Source: Balaenoptera acutorostrata (Eukaryota > Chordata > Mammalia > Artiodactyla > Balaenopteridae). From it: 64,000 bases of DNA. This document shows, piece after piece, positions 47,869 through 58,370 of the stretch. Each line of letters starts with the position of its first letter. Within the stretch, counting starts at the first letter, position 1. The stretch is taken from NCBI RefSeq assembly GCF_949987535.1, contig NC_080075.1, positions 60,175,636 to 60,239,635 of the forward strand, read 5' to 3'. The position numbers were made by a program, and so were the translations under genes. The notes beneath the pieces are model-generated. The model was not told the origin of the DNA. It was given only the letters and a program-made list of their open reading frames with translations, and searched no databases.

Positions 47869-49521
47869 TTTTGCCTAAGATGCTGTTTTTATTTTTATGT
47901 ATCTGGGAGGTTGGTTACATTTCCTGACCTAGGAGAAGTGGCCTTTTGTAGGAGACATGCTGTGCATCCCAGCAGTGCACTCCCCTCTTGTCATTCATGC
48001 TATATGCTCTAGTTGTCCCTGCTGTGAGGGCTTTGTGAGTCCTTCTGTTATGGCAGGCTAACTATGTGGGCAGTCTGGTAGGCTTGGTTGGTCCCCAGTC
48101 TGGTTAATTGCCAGACCCTGCCTTGTGCAGTGGCTACCAGCCACTGGTTGGTGGGACTGGATCATTAGTCAGCTGACTGTGGAACCCCAGGGGACCCCAG
48201 GGCTAGAGCTGGCTCACTGGTCAGCAGAGTCAGGGACCCAAAGACTCTGGAGCTGTTGCTCACCTACTGGTGGGTGAATCTAGGTCCTGGGGTTAGTGCC
48301 AGACTACTGGCAGGCAGAGCTGGGTCCTGGAGTCTGGTTGCAGGACTCAGGGGTACTAAAGCTGGGGTTGAATTGCTGTTGGAGGGGGCCAGTTCCTGAC
48401 ACCTTTGGTTAGGGGGTAAAGGGTGTCCCAGTTCTTGTGTTGGCCTCCTAGTGGGCAGAGCCAGGGTCCAGCTGGTCCCAGGGCAGGGCCTGGCCTGCTG
48501 GTGGGCAGGCCAGGTCCACTGGCTGCAGGATTGTGGTTTTCTTGCATTTGTTGTCTGTCCCCTGGTGGGTGAAGCTGCTCCAGAGTCTACAGCATGCTCC
48601 CTGTAGGGCAGGGTCAGAGCCCAGGGGATTCTGGGGCTGGTACCTGCCCACCAGTTGGTGGAGATGGGTCCTGGGCTTTCTGGTGGGCAAGGCTGTGTCT
48701 AAATGTGGGATCTTAAGGCAGCCTGTCTGCTGATTGGTGGGGCTGTGTCCCAGCCCATTTAGTTCTTTGGCCTGAGGCATCCCAGTACTGGCACCTACAG
48801 TCTGTTGGACCAGAGGAGGGCTGGGTCCTGGGGCTAAAGAGCTAGAAGGAAGGATTCTACAATGGTGCTTGGTAGCACCAGTGTCCATATGGTAGAAGGA
48901 GCACCACAAAACAACTGCTGCCAGTCTCTATGTCCTTGAGGTGAGCTGTAGTTGCCTCCTTCCTCTCTTGGAGACTCTCCAAGATCAAGCAGGTAGGTCT
49001 GACACAAGCGTATATCAAATTATTGCCTTTGCCCTGAGTCCCAGAGCATGTGAGGTTTTGTGTGCACCCTTTAAGAGTGAAGTTTCGATTTCCCCCAGCC
49101 CTCTGAGACTCCCAAAATTAAGCCTCAATGACCTTCAAAGTCAAATGCTCTAGGGGGCTCATATTCTTGGTGCAGGACCCCTTGACTGGGGAGCCTGACA
49201 TAGGGCTTATACCTCTCACTCCTTTGGGAGAACCTCTGCAATGTAATTATTCTCCAGTTTGTGAGTCACCCACCTGGAGGTATGGGACTTGACTGTATTG
49301 TGAATCTGCCCTTCCTGCCCATCTTATTGTGGTTCCTTCCTTATGCATTTAGTTGTAGAAGATCTTTCTACAGATTTGTAGATTCTACAGAATCTACAGG
49401 TAGATTCTGGTCTTTTTCCATTGATGGTTGTTCTGCAAATAGTTGTGATTTTGGTGTGTTGGTGAGAGGAGGGGAGCTCAGGGTCTTTTTACTACATCAT
49501 CTTGTCCCTCCATCCCATGCA
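47869..49521 (-). promoter_or_regulatory. L1-C 5' UTR with degenerate tandem units
   Basis: GC-rich for this window. From about 48040 to 48740 it shows a loose series of units with a core like CTGGTGGGCAGAGC and GGGTCCTGG, spaced at roughly 50-80 bp. The outer part (GAGTCACCCACCTGGAGGTA and following) is homologous to the L1-B 5' UTR. A 153-codon minus-strand open frame at 48448-48909 arises from the repeat units and is not a gene. GTAGATTCT at 49378 and 49400 with AGAATCTAC between them makes a small inverted repeat. Confidence 0.7.
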
Positions 49522-50150
49522 TCTTCTGTGTTCTTATTTATTTTCTGTCTACTTGTAATAATTACTGGGAGAGGTGTCTTGTTTATAACTGTAATTGTGG
49601 ATTTCTCTGTTTCTCATTTCAGTTCTATCATATTTTGCCTCAGGTATTTGAAGCTCCATTATTAGGTGTGTACACATGTAGGAGTCATGTCTTTTTAAAG
49701 ACTTGATCCCTTTATTGTTTTGTAATGTCCCTCTTTATCCTTGATAACATACCTTCTTCTTAGGTCTATTTTGTCTCTTATTAATATTGCTTCTCCAGCT
49801 ATTTTTCCATTAATACTTACATAGTATATTATTGTGCATTATTTTACTTTTTACTTACCTGTTTTGTTTTGTTTGTGTTTTTTTAACATATAAAGCTGGT
49901 TTCTTGGAGAGAGCATATAGTTGGATCTTACTTTTACCTGAAATCTGATAACTCTTTTAATTGATCTGTTTAGTCAATTCAACTTTAATATAAATATTTA
50001 TATGGTTGAATCAGCTCTGCCACCTTCTTGGCTGTTTTTCATTTGTTCCTTGTTCTTTCTCTTTCCTTAATTCTGGGTAAATTGAAAAATTTTATTATTC
50101 ATATTTATCCTTTCTAATTTACTTTTGTATTGCCCTTTTTTACCTAATCT
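49522..50150 (-). repeat. old L1M ORF2 fragment (outer element, right part)
   Basis: Reversed endonuclease-side text resumes right after L1-C: TTTCTGTCTACTTGTAATAA, AACTGTAATTGTGGATTTCT, TGTAATGTCCCTCTTTATCC, TTTGTCTCTTATTAATATTG, GGTTTCTTGGAGAGAGCATA and TTTAATTGATCTGTTTAGTC. This order is continuous with 43715-44797, so L1-C split one element. Confidence 0.82.
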
Positions 50151-50189
50151 GAGCAATTATAGAAAATAGGTTGAAACACATAAATAGAG

Positions 50190-50880
50190 CTTCAGGGTCC
50201 TGTGAAACCCTACAGACGATCTAACATGCATGTCATCAGACCCCTAAAAGAGGGAAAAAAGGGCAGAGATGAAAAATACTGGAATGAATAATGGCTGAAA
50301 AATCCCCAAATTTGGTAAGAGATATGTCTATATATTCAAGAAGCTAAGTGAATGTAAAACAGGATAAACCCAAAGAAATATACATGCAAACACAACATAA
50401 TTAACTTCTGATTAAAACAGACAATAAAAATCATGAAAGCAGCCAGATAAAAAGGACACTTTACATATAGGGGAAAAATCATTCAAGTTACAGAGGATTT
50501 ATTATCAGAAACTGTGGAGGTCAGAAGGAACTGACAGTGTTTTCAAGTGCTGAAATAAATGAATTGGCAACCCAGAATCCTATACACATCGAAAATACCC
50601 TCAGGCATAAAAGGGATATCAAGGCATTATTAGGTGGAGGAAAATTAAAAGAATTTGTTTCCAGCAGACAACCTAAAAAACGACTGAAAGAAGTTCTCTA
50701 AACAGAAAGGAAACGAAAAAAGAAGAAACCTTGGCACATGAGGAGTAGGTACAGTAAGTAATATTTGGATCATTGGGCAAAACTAGGTACATGATACTAG
50801 GGATCTCTCTGTATTATGTGTTACAACCACATGTGAATCTACAATGAACTCAGAATGGTTAATTTGAAAAAAAAAGTCAC
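50190..50880 (+). mobile_element. HAL1-like (ORF1-only) L1 relic
   Basis: Plus-strand ORF1 text of old L1 type: GAATAATGGCTGAAAAATCC, CAAGAAGCTAAGTGAATG, CAGGATAAACCCAAAGAAAT, GAAAGCAGCCAGATAAAAAG, AGGATTTATTATCAGAAACT and CAACCCAGAATCCTATACAC. After the ORF1 end (GAAAGAAGTTCTCTAAACAG) no ORF2 follows. A short tail (TGTGAATCTACAATGAACTC) and an A run at 50870-50876 come directly. HAL1 elements are L1 derivatives that keep only ORF1, and the layout fits. An old L1M with ORF2 deleted is the alternative. The frame is full of stops. Confidence 0.6.
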
Positions 50881-51115
50881 GAATTTGAAGATATTCTAAC
50901 TCTTTTTCATTTTAAAGTGGTAGGGATTCCTCTTCTAGCTCACTACATCCTGGAGTTGAAGCTGGAAATCTAGAAAGAAATTTTTATTATTATCATAGGA
51001 TTGGAAGTAGGAAATCCCTAAAGTAATGAAACAAGGCTCTACTGATTTTATACATTTATTACAGGTTAGACAAAGTCTTAGAAGCCACATTTACCAAAAT
51101 TTTTAATATCTAAAA
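50881..51115. other. unclassified non-coding sequence
   Basis: Short gap between the HAL1-like relic and the L2; nothing recognised. Confidence 0.5.
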
Positions 51116-51633
51116 TTTAATTGTCCATCCCTCTCCCTACCCTTATCCCCCACTGTGGTTTCAAAGCTACCCCCCTCTCTTTTCCCTCTCCATCACAGTG
51201 AAACTTTTTGAAATACAATGGTAGTGGTTGCCTCCACTTGCTCACCTCTGACTTCTTTCTATTCCAGTCTCATTTCTGACCTGACCACTACACTGAAACT
51301 TCTGCTAAACAGAGCACCAAACATTAGCATGCCACTGTTCTGGATAGCTCTCAGTCTTTCAATATTTATTTTAACTAACCTCTCAGCAACACTGGACATT
51401 GTCATTCACTGCCCCCTTGAAATACCTTTTTTCTTTTTCATTTTCTTGATATGATAATCTTCCAATTCTCTTATAACTTCTGACAGCTCTTTTTTTAGGC
51501 CTCAACAGCTAGTTCCTCCTCTTGACAACTCTTAAGTGTTGGTATAACTTAAGATTTTTTATTGATCCTTCTTCTTTCACTGGATTGGTGATCTCATCCA
51601 CTCTTATAACTTCATTGTCATTTATATGGTGAC
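51116..51633 (+). repeat. ancient L2, reverse-transcriptase region (left part)
   Basis: Within a plus-strand open frame at 51218-51454, L-T-N-L-S-A-T-L-D-I-V-I-H matches the L2 reverse-transcriptase block whose usual form is L-D-L-S-A-A-F-D-T-V-D-H. Preceding text (CTCATTTCTGACCTGACCAC, ACTGAAACTTCTGC) and following text (GGTGATCTCATCCACTCTTA) keep L2 order. L1-B cuts it at 51633, and it resumes at 57532. The first catalytic aspartate lies in this block, and flanking residues have changed. Confidence 0.7.
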
Positions 51634-51979
51634 TTTTTTTAATTTTTGAATTTTATTTTGTTTATTTTTTTATACAGCAGGTTCTTATTAGTCATCAATT
51701 TTATACACATCAGTGTATACATGTCAATCCCAATCGCCCAATTCAGCACACCACCACCACCACTACCCTCTGCTTTCCCGCCTTGGTGTCCATACATTTG
51801 TTCTCTACATCTGTGTCTCAATTTCTGCCCTGCAAACCAGTCCATCTATACCATTTTTCTAGGTTCCACATATATGCGTTACTATACAATATTTGCTTTT
51901 CTCTTTCTGACTTAACTTCACTCTGTATGACAGTCTCTAGATCCATCCATGTCTCAACAAATGACCCAATTTCATACCT

Positions 51980-54900
51980 TTATATGGCTGAGTAGTATTC
52001 CTTTGTATATATGTACCACATCCTCTTTATCCATTCGTCTGTCAATAGGCATTTAGCTTGCTTCCATGACCTGGCTACTGTAAATAGTGCTGCAATGAAG
52101 ATTGGGGTGCATGTGTCTTTTTGAATTATGGTTTGCTCTGGGTATATGCCCAGTAGTGGGATTGCTGGATCATATGGTAATTTTATATTTGGTTTTCTAA
52201 GGAACCTCCATACTGTTCTCCATAGTGGCTGTATCAATTTACATTCCCACCAACAGTGTAAGAGGGTTCCCTTTTCTCCACACCCTCTGGAGCATTTGTT
52301 GTTTGTAGATTTTCTAATGATGTCCACTCTAACTGATGTGAGGTGGTACCTCATTGTAGTTTTGATTTGCATTTCTCTGTTAATTAGTGATGTTGAGCAG
52401 CTTTTCATGTGCTTCTTGGCCATCTGTATGTCTTCTCTAGAGAAATGTCTATTTAGGTCTTCTGCCCATTTTTGGATTGGTTTTTTTTTTTTTTAATATT
52501 GAGCTGCATGAGCTGTTTATATATTTTGGAGATTAATCCTGTGTCCATTGATTCGTTTGCAAATATTTTCTCCGATTCTGAGGGTTGTCTTTTCATCTTG
52601 TTTATGGTTTCCTTTGCTGTGCAAAAGCTTTTGTTTCAATACGTCCCATTTGTTTGTTTTTGTTTTTATTTCCATTACTCTAGGAGGTGGATCAAAAAAG
52701 ATCTTGCTGTGATTTATGTCAAAGAGTGTTCTTCCTATGTTTTCCTCTAAGAGTTTTATAGTGTCTGGTCTTACATTTAGGTCTCTAATCCATTTTGAGT
52801 TTATTTTTGTGTATGGTGTTAGGGAGTGTTCTCATTTCATTCTTTTCCATGTAGTTGTCCAGTTTACCCCACACCACTTATTGAAGAGACTGTCTTTTCT
52901 CCATTGTATATCCTTGCCTCCTTTGTCATAGATTAGTTGAGTATAGGTGCGTGGGTTTATCTCTGGGCTTTTCATCTTGTTCCATTGATCTATGTTTCTG
53001 TTTCTGTGCCAGTACCATACTGCCTTGATTACTGTAGCTTTGTAGTATAGTCTGAAGTCTGGGAGCCTGATTCCTCCACCTCTGTTTTTCTTTCTCAAGA
53101 TTGCTTTGGCTTTTCGGGGTCTCTTGTGTTTCCATACAAATTGTGAAATTTTTTGTTCTAGTTCTGTGAAAAATGCCAGTGGTAGTTTGATAGGGATTGC
53201 ATTGAATCTGTAGATTGCTTTGGGTAGTATAGTCATTTTCACAATGTTGATTCTTCCAATCTAAGAACATGGTATATCTCTCCAAGTATTTGTATCATCT
53301 TACATTTCTTTCATCAGTATCTTATAATTTTCTGCATACAGGTCTTTTGTCTCCGTAGGTAGGTTTATTCCTAGGTATTTTATTCTTTTTGTTGCAGTGG
53401 TAAATGGGAGTGTTTCCTTAATTTCTCTTTCAGATTTTTCATCATTAGTGTATAGGAATGCAAGAGATTTCTGTGCATTAATTTTGTATCCTGCAACATT
53501 ACCAAATTCATTGATTAGCTCTAGTAGTTTTCTGGTGGCATCTTTAGGATTCTCTATGTATAGCATCATGTCATCTGCAGTGACAGTTTTACTTCCTCTT
53601 TTCCAATTTGTATTCCTTTTATTTATTTTTCTTTTCTGATTGCCGTGGCTAGGACTTCCAAAACTATGTTGAATAATAGTGGTGAGAGTGGACATCCTTG
53701 TCTTGTTCCTGATCTTAGAGGAAATGCTTTCAATTTTTCACCATTGAGAATGATGTTTGCTGTGCGTTTGTCGTATATTGCCTTTATTATGTTGAGGTAG
53801 GTTCCCTCTATACCCACTTTCCAGAGAGTTTTTATCATAAATGGGTGTTGAATTTTGTCAAAAGCTTTTTCTGCATCTATTGAGATGATCATATGGTTTT
53901 TATTATTCAATTTGTTAATATGGTGTATCACATTGATTGATTTGCGTGTATTGAAGAATCCTTGCATCACTGGGATAAATCCCACTTGATCATGGTGTAT
54001 GATCCTTTTAATGTCTCATTGGATTCTACTTGCTAGTATTTTGTTGAGGATTTTTGCATCTATATTCATCAGTGTTATTGGTCTGTAATTTTCTTTTTTT
54101 GTAGTATCTTTGTCTGGTTTTGGTATCAGGGTGATGGTGGCCTCATAGAATGAGTTTGGGAGCGTTCCTTCCTCCACAATTTTTTGTAAGAGTTTGAGAA
54201 GGATGGGTGTTAGCTCTTCTCTAAATGTTTGATAGAATTCACCTGTGAAGCCATCTGGTCCTGGACTTTTGTTTGTTGGAAGATTTTTAATCACAGTTTC
54301 AATTTCATTACTTGTGATTGGTCTGTTCATATTTTCTATTCTTCCTGGTTCAGTCTTGGAAGGTTATACCTTTCTAAGAATTTGTCCATTTCTTCCAGGT
54401 TGTCCATTTTATTGGCATATAGTTGCTTATAGTGGTCTCTTAGGATGCTTTGTATTTCTGTGGTGTCTGTTGTAACTTCTCCTTTTTCATTTCTAAATTT
54501 ATTGATTTGAGTCCTCTCCCTCTTTTTCTTGATGAGTCTGGCTAATGGTTTATGAATTTTGTTTATCTTCTCAAAGAACCAGCTTTTAGTTTTATTGACC
54601 TTTGCTACTGTTTTCTTTGTTTCTATTTCATTTATTTCTGCTCTGATCTTTATGATTTCTTTCCTTCTGCTAACTTTGGGTTTTGTTTGTTCTTCTTTCT
54701 CTAATTCCTATAGGTGTAAGGTTAGATTGTTTGTTTGAGATTTTTCTTGTTTCTTGAGGTAGGCTTGTATAGCTATAAACTTCCCTCTTAGAACTGCTTT
54801 TGCTGCATCCCATTGGTTTTGGATCATCGTGTTTTCATTGTCACATGTCTCTAGGTATTTGTTGATTTCCTCTTTGATTTCTTCAGTGATCTCTTGGTTA

Positions 54901-55662
54901 TTTAGTAACGTATTGTTTAACCTCCATGTGTTTCTGTTTTTTACTTTTTTTCCCCTGTAATTCATTTCTAATATCATAGCATTATGATCACAAAAGATGC
55001 TTGATATGATTTCAATTTTCTTAAAGTTACTGAGGCTTGATATGTGACCCAGGATGTGATCTATCCTGGAGAATTTTCCATGCCCATTTGAGAAGAAAGT
55101 GTAATCTGCTGTTTTTGGATGGAATGTCCTATAAATATCAATTAAATCTATCTGGTTTATTGTGTCATTTAAAGCTTCTGTTTCCTTATTTATTTTCATT
55201 TTGGATGATCTGTCCATTGGTGTAAGTGAGGTGTTAAAGTCCCCACTATTATTGTGTTACTGTCGATTTCCTATTTTAGAGCTGTTAGCAGTTGCCTTAT
55301 GTATCGAGGTGCTCCTATGTTGGGTGCATATATAATTGTTATATCTTCTTCTTGGATTGATCCCTTGATCATTATGTAGTGTCCTTCCTTGTCTCTTGTA
55401 CCATCTTTATTTTAAAGTCTATTTTATCTGATATGAGTATTGCTACTCCAGCTTTCTTTTGATTTCCATTTGCATGGAATATCTTTTTCCATCCCCTCAC
55501 TTTCAGTCTGTATGTGTCCCTAGGTCTGAAGTGGGTCTCTTGTAGACAGCATATATATGGGTCTTGTTTTTGTATCCATTCTGCAAGCCTGTGTCTTTTG
55601 GTTGGAGCATTTAATCCATTCATGTTTAAGGTAATTATCGATATGTATGTTCCTATGATCAT
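51980..55662 (-). pseudogene. L1-B ORF2 (endonuclease/reverse transcriptase), broken
   Basis: The start at 55662 gives the endonuclease N-terminus (I-T-L-N-M-N-G-L, then C-L-Q-E-T-H-F). The endonuclease S-R-I-D-H block is present, but the catalytic S-D-H-N reads C-D-H-N near 54980. The polymerase shows [13 protein letters not shown] near 53700. At 53578-53581 four bases are missing relative to L1-A, so F-A-D-D is destroyed in frame, though A-D-D-M remains in the shifted frame. Further breaks lie near 55370-55220, 54700-54330, 54010 and 53300. The C-terminal piece 51980-52423 has the Cys-rich segment and ends E-Y-Y-S-A-I before a stop. Confidence 0.9.
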
Positions 55663-55730
55663 TTTCTTAATTGTTTTGATTTTGTTTTTGTAGGTCCTTT
55701 TCTTCTCTTGTGTTTCCCACTTAGAGAAGT

Positions 55731-56623
55731 TCCTTTAGCATTTGTTGTAGAGCTGGTTTGGTGGTGCTGAATTCTCTTAGCTTTTGCTTGTCTGTTAAGC
55801 TTTTGATTTCTCTGTTGAATCCGAATGAGATCCTTGCTGGGTAGAGTAATCTTGGTTGTCGGTTTTTCTCTTTCATCACTTTAAGTATATCATGCCACTC
55901 CCTTCTGGCTTGTAGAGTTTCTGCTGAGAAATCAGCTGTTAACCTTATGGGAGTTCCCTTGTTTGTTATTTGTCATTTTTCCCTTGCTTCTTTCAATAAC
56001 TTTTCTTTGTCTTTAATTTTTGCCAATTTGAATACTATGTGTCTCGGTGTGTTTCTCCTTGGGTTTATCCTGTTTGGGACTCTCTGCACTTCCTGGACTT
56101 GGGGGGCTATTTCCTTTCCCATGTTAGGGAAGTTTTCGACTATAATCTCTTCAAATATTTTCTCTGGTCCTTTCTCTCTCTCTTCTCCTTCTGGGACCCC
56201 TATAATGCGAATGTTGTTGCGTTTAATGTTGTTCCAGAGGTCTCTTAGGCTGTCTTGATTTCTTTTCATTCTTTTTTCTTTAGTCTGTTCCGCAGCAGTG
56301 AATTCCACCATTCTGTCTTCTAGGTCACTTATCCATTCTTCTGCCTCAGTTATTCTGCTATTGATTCCTTGTGTATTTTTCATTTCAGTTATTGTATTGT
56401 TCATATCTATTTGTTTGTTCTTTTATTCTTCTAGGCCTTTGTTAAATATTTCTTGCATGTTCTTGATCTTTGCCTCCATTGTTTTTCCGAGGTCCTGGAT
56501 CATCTTCACTGTCATTATTCTGAATTCTTTTTGTGGAAGGTTGCCTATCTCCACTTCATTTAGTTGTTTTTCTGGGGTTTAATCTTGTTCCTTCATCTGG
56601 TACATAGCCCTCTGCCTTTTCAT
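55731..56623 (-). pseudogene. L1-B ORF1 (RNA-binding protein), broken
   Basis: The ATG at 56623 opens M-K-R-Q-R-A-M-Y-Q-M-K-E-Q, a typical start for this L1 group. A stop near 56430 separates it from a 143-residue open piece at 55973-56404. That piece includes I-T-E-A-E-E-W-I-S-D-L-E-D (coiled coil) and I-I-G-V-P-E-G-E-E (start of the RNA-recognition domain). A later stop at 55973 precedes the C-terminal domain, which runs to TAA at 55731. The gap to ORF2 is about 68 bp. Confidence 0.88.
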
Positions 56624-57531
56624 CTTGTCTATCTTTCTGTGAATGCGGTTTTTGTTCCACAGTCTGCAGGATTGTAGTTCTTCTTGCTTCTGCTGTCTAC
56701 CCTCTGGTGGATGTGGCTATCTGAGAGGCTTGTGCAGGTTTCCTGTTGGGAGGGACTGGTGGTGGGTAGAGTAGACTGTTGCTCTTGTGGGCAGAGCTCA
56801 GTAAAACTTTAATCTGGTTGACTGCTGATGGGTGGGGCTGTGTTCCCTCCCTGTTGGTTGTTTGTCCCAAGGCAACCCAACACTGGAGCCTACCTGGGCT
56901 CTTTGGTGGGGCTAATGGTGGACCCTGGGAGGGTTCACGCCAAGGAGTACTTCCCAGAACTTTTGCTGCCAGTGTCCTTGTCCCCACAGTGAGCCACAGC
57001 CACCCCTGCCTCTGCAGGAGACCCTCCAACACTAGCAGGTAGGTCTGGTTCAGTCTCCCCTGGGGTCACTGCTCCTTCCCCTGGGTCCCAAAGCGTACAC
57101 TACCTTGTATGTGCCCTCCAAGAGTGGAGTCTCTGTTTCCCCCAGTCCTGTCAAAGTTCTGCAATCAAATCCCACTAGCCTTCAAAGTCTGATTCTCTAG
57201 GAATTCCTCCTCCTGTTGCCAGACCCCCAGGTTGGGAAGCCTGACGTGGGGCTCAGAACCTTCACCCCAGTGGGTGGACTTCTGTGGTATAAGTGTTCTC
57301 CAGTCTGTGAGTCACCCACCCAGCAGTTATGGGATTTGATTTTACTGTGATTGCACCCCTCCTACCATCTCATTGTGGCATCTCCTTTGTCTTTGGATGT
57401 GGGGTATCTTTTTTGGTGAGTTCCAGTGTCCTCCTGTCAATGATTGTCCAGCAGCTAGTTGTGATTCTGGTGTTCTCGCAAGAGGGAGTGAGAGCACGTC
57501 CTTCTACTCTGCCATCTTGGTTCAGGGCTCT
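56624..57531 (-). promoter_or_regulatory. L1-B 5' UTR
   Basis: About 0.9 kb, moderately GC-rich, holding the presumed internal promoter. Open frames of 72-111 codons on both strands are not genes. It is shorter than the L1-C (about 1.65 kb) and L1-A (about 2.1 kb) 5' UTRs, and lacks the stretch of tandem units seen in L1-C. Confidence 0.8.
57512..57519 (-). promoter_or_regulatory. YY1-like site at the 5' end of L1-B
   Basis: CAAGATGG on the minus strand within about 20 bp of the element's first base, as in L1-A. Confidence 0.6.
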
Positions 57532-57955
57532 CGGTGATGATTTTTAAAGTATAAATTTCTTATCTGAACTTCGGACTGTATAATCAAATAATATATTTAT
57601 TTGGATATTCCAAGATATTGCAAAATTAATATGTCTAAAAACAAAGTTACCATCTTTCCCCTACATATAGTCCTTCTGTCTTTCCCAAATAAGTGGACAG
57701 TACTACCATCCATGCAGTTTTTGAGACGTTTGGTGGCATTATTTCCTCCTTTGTCTCACTCTCTCAGCATTCATCTTTTCATTGTGTTCTACTGTTTTTA
57801 TCTCCCACCCCTACTGCCATTCCACTAATGTAGGCCATAATCATCTCATCTTTCTGCACAGCTGGGTTTCCCTGTCTCCAGTCTTGTCTCCTTCAGTTAT
57901 CTCTGGTGGGAAATTCATATAAAGATATACTTCACTATGTGCTAGGGAACATAAT
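57532..57955 (+). repeat. ancient L2 (right part)
   Basis: L2 text resumes after L1-B: GGTGATGATTTTTAAAGTAT, AATATGTCTAAAAACAAAGT, TACCATCTTTCCCCTACATA, CTACTGTTTTTATCTCCCAC and GGCCATAATCATCTCATCTT. The order follows the part at 51116-51633, so both pieces were one element. Confidence 0.68.
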
Positions 57956-58104
57956 TTTTTAAAAAAATTAATTCACTCATTCATTCAATTATCAAATATG
58001 TTTTAAGTACCTCTTGTAGATGTACTTAAACTGTGCCAAGCACTGGGGTTGTAGTGCAGTCAGAGTTTCTACCCTCATCTACTTCATGGATGCAAGTGTC
58101 ATCT
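57956..58104 (-). repeat. L2 3' end fragment, reverse orientation
   Basis: TTCACTCATTCATTCAATTA, CTGTGCCAAGCACTGGGGTT, GTAGTGCAGTCAGAGTTTCT and CTCATCTACTTCATGGATGC resemble a reversed L2 3' end. It lies between two plus-strand L2 pieces and so is a separate insertion. Confidence 0.6.
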
Positions 58105-58370
58105 CACCAAAGAGTTCTTCCCTGGCCACCCTGTCTAGAATAGAATTCCACTTCTGTGCACTTCTTTCTCCACTTTCTCGACGTATCATGCATTGATTTT
58201 TTTTTTCCCATTTGTTTACTATCTTCCCCTTCTAAAATATAGACACCATGAGTGCTGGAAGCTTAAGTCTATTTTGTCCATTTCTATATCCCAAGGCCCA
58301 AACAGATCAGTACCAGCACACAATAGACTCTTCATAAATATGTTTGAATAAAGTAATAAATCCTGGTTTG
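58105..58370 (+). repeat. L2 3' end
   Basis: AAAGAGTTCTTCCCTGGCCA, TTTGTTTACTATCTTCCCC, AGACACCATGAGTGCTGGAA, TATATCCCAAGGCCCAAACA and ATAGACTCTTCATAAATATG TTTGAATAAAG match the L2 3' end on the plus strand. Confidence 0.72.

Larger units (their letters stand above)
44798..49521 (-). mobile_element. L1-C: 4.7-kb LINE-1 with two internal deletions
   Basis: A T-rich tail at 44798, a 3' UTR variant (TTGATGTACAACATAGTGTT, CTGTGCTGTACAAAATATCC), ORF2 parts, the ORF1 N-terminal part and a GC-rich 5' UTR. The 5' end near 49510 keeps an ACAAGATGATG motif where L1-A and L1-B have CAAGATGG, so the 5' end looks nearly complete. TCTTCTGCATTCTT at 44784-44797 and TCTTCTGTGTTCTT at 49522-49535 are a plausible 14-bp target-site duplication with two mismatches. 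The flanks are two halves of one old L1M. Against L1-B the copy lacks about 0.8 kb and about 1.2 kb internally. Confidence 0.9.
51634..57531 (-). mobile_element. L1-B: 5.9-kb LINE-1, near complete but inactive
   Basis: T-rich tail at 51634, short 3' UTR, ORF2, ORF1, then a 5' UTR ending at a CCAAGATGGCAGAG motif (minus strand) near 57520. The 5' end looks complete. The two ORFs are in the usual order but broken. The insertion sits in an ancient L2, with TGGTGAC before it and TCGGTGATG after it as a possible remnant of the duplicated site. The 5' UTR is homologous in its outer part to that of L1-C and differs from that of L1-A. Confidence 0.93.

Noticed and set aside
48448..48909. A 153-codon minus-strand open frame rich in proline and leucine
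   Set aside because: It falls within the tandem-unit part of the L1-C 5' UTR. Its composition comes from the repeated CTGG/CCAG vocabulary.
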